Positions 13,674 to 13,910 of a stretch of 13,910 nucleotides of DNA are shown one piece after another. A model generated the notes under the pieces. It did not search any database and was not told the DNA's origin. It was given only the letters and a program-made list of their open reading frames with translations. The translations under genes and the position numbers were made by a program. The stretch comes from Euryarchaeota archaeon UBA91 (lineage in GTDB: Archaea; Thermoplasmatota; Poseidoniia; Poseidoniales; Poseidoniaceae): the NCBI GenBank assembly GCA_002499705.1, contig DAMU01000022.1, positions 1 through 13,910 of the forward strand, given 5' to 3'. How positions within the stretch are numbered: position 1 is the stretch's first letter; every line of letters begins with the position of its first letter.

Positions 13674-13910
13674 TCATTCAAACTTCGCACCGCAGGTTCC
13701 ACATTCTGTAGCGTCAACTGCGATCTCTGCGCCACAAGCACCACATTCGGCAACCTCTGGTTTCGTTTCAGGTTCAGCTGATTTACGACGCGCACTTCGT
13801 CGACGGGTTGGCTTGGACTTGCCAGGGGTCAATTCGTCAATTACTGCAATTGGTTTATCATCGTCTTTCACCGAAAAGTCAGAAGTCGTCTCTGATACTT
13901 CGTTTCCAGC
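13674..13910 (-). CDS. Zinc-ribbon protein, 5' end cut by window edge
   Basis: Only the last 78 residues are in the window; the frame is open to the final base, so the protein is longer, and the GTG at 13871 is just an internal valine codon. The visible part starts with an acidic, low-complexity stretch (NEVSESTTDF, KDDDK), continues with a basic linker (KPTRRRSARRKS, about residues 33-44) and ends in a compact zinc ribbon: ECGACGAEI followed by ECGTCGAKFE, i.e. two CxxC pairs 10 residues apart, right at the C-terminus. Such C-terminal double-CxxC ribbons are widespread in archaeal proteins as structural or nucleic-acid/protein-binding modules appended to many domains, so the main function cannot be read here. 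The basic linker is compatible with nucleic-acid binding. Confidence 0.75.
   Translation of the reverse strand, partial: AGNEVSETTSDFSVKDDDKPIAVIDELTPGKSKPTRRRSARRKSAEPETKPEVAECGACGAEIAVDATECGTCGAKFE

Overview
The window looks like chromosomal DNA from an uncultivated planktonic euryarchaeon, most probably a Marine Group II/III relative (Candidatus Poseidoniia). The archaeal assignment rests on an archaeal-type ribosomal protein uS2, a fused 3-hydroxyacyl-CoA dehydrogenase/enoyl-CoA hydratase in the archaeal domain order, TATA-box-like promoters, strong GGAGGTGA-type ribosome binding sites, many winged-helix regulators (one membrane-anchored), and a C-terminal double-CxxC zinc ribbon. The exact lineage is inferred from style, not from a search. 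Gene density is high and no gap exceeds about 160 bases. No tRNA, rRNA, transposase, integrase or CRISPR array is visible.

Layout. (1) Positions 1-2315, plus strand: the 3' part of a GT4 glycosyltransferase, then a tight three-gene run of E1-like ThiF/MoeB-fold protein, JAMM/JAB metalloprotease-like protein and a 79-residue unknown protein, joined by 4-base stop/start overlaps and strong ribosome binding sites. (2) Positions 2316-6409, minus strand: GT4 glycosyltransferase, CmoB-like SAM methyltransferase and a bifunctional beta-oxidation enzyme. (3) Positions 6546-10017, plus strand: an HxlR-type regulator, a membrane-anchored protein with two winged helices, a 369-residue winged-helix protein with a palindrome just before its start, and a tRNA-dihydrouridine synthase. 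(4) Positions 10024-11636, minus strand: an FkbM methyltransferase and ribosomal protein uS2. (5) Positions 11796-12974, plus strand: a Cas4/RecB-like nuclease whose two halves are separated by four predicted membrane helices. (6) Positions 12976-13910, minus strand: a lipoprotein and the truncated end of a zinc-ribbon protein.

How the genes may work together. The E1-JAMM-small protein run is the best candidate for a dedicated protein-modification (ubiquitin-like) or cofactor/sulfur-transfer system; both enzymes deviate from the textbook active sites, and the third gene has no diglycine tail. The two glycosyltransferases and two methyltransferases suggest surface glycan synthesis and decoration. 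The beta-oxidation fusion fits the protein/lipid-degrading heterotrophy expected of this group. The membrane Cas4-like protein has all the visible nuclease and Fe-S motifs but no CRISPR neighbours, and is the most striking single gene here.
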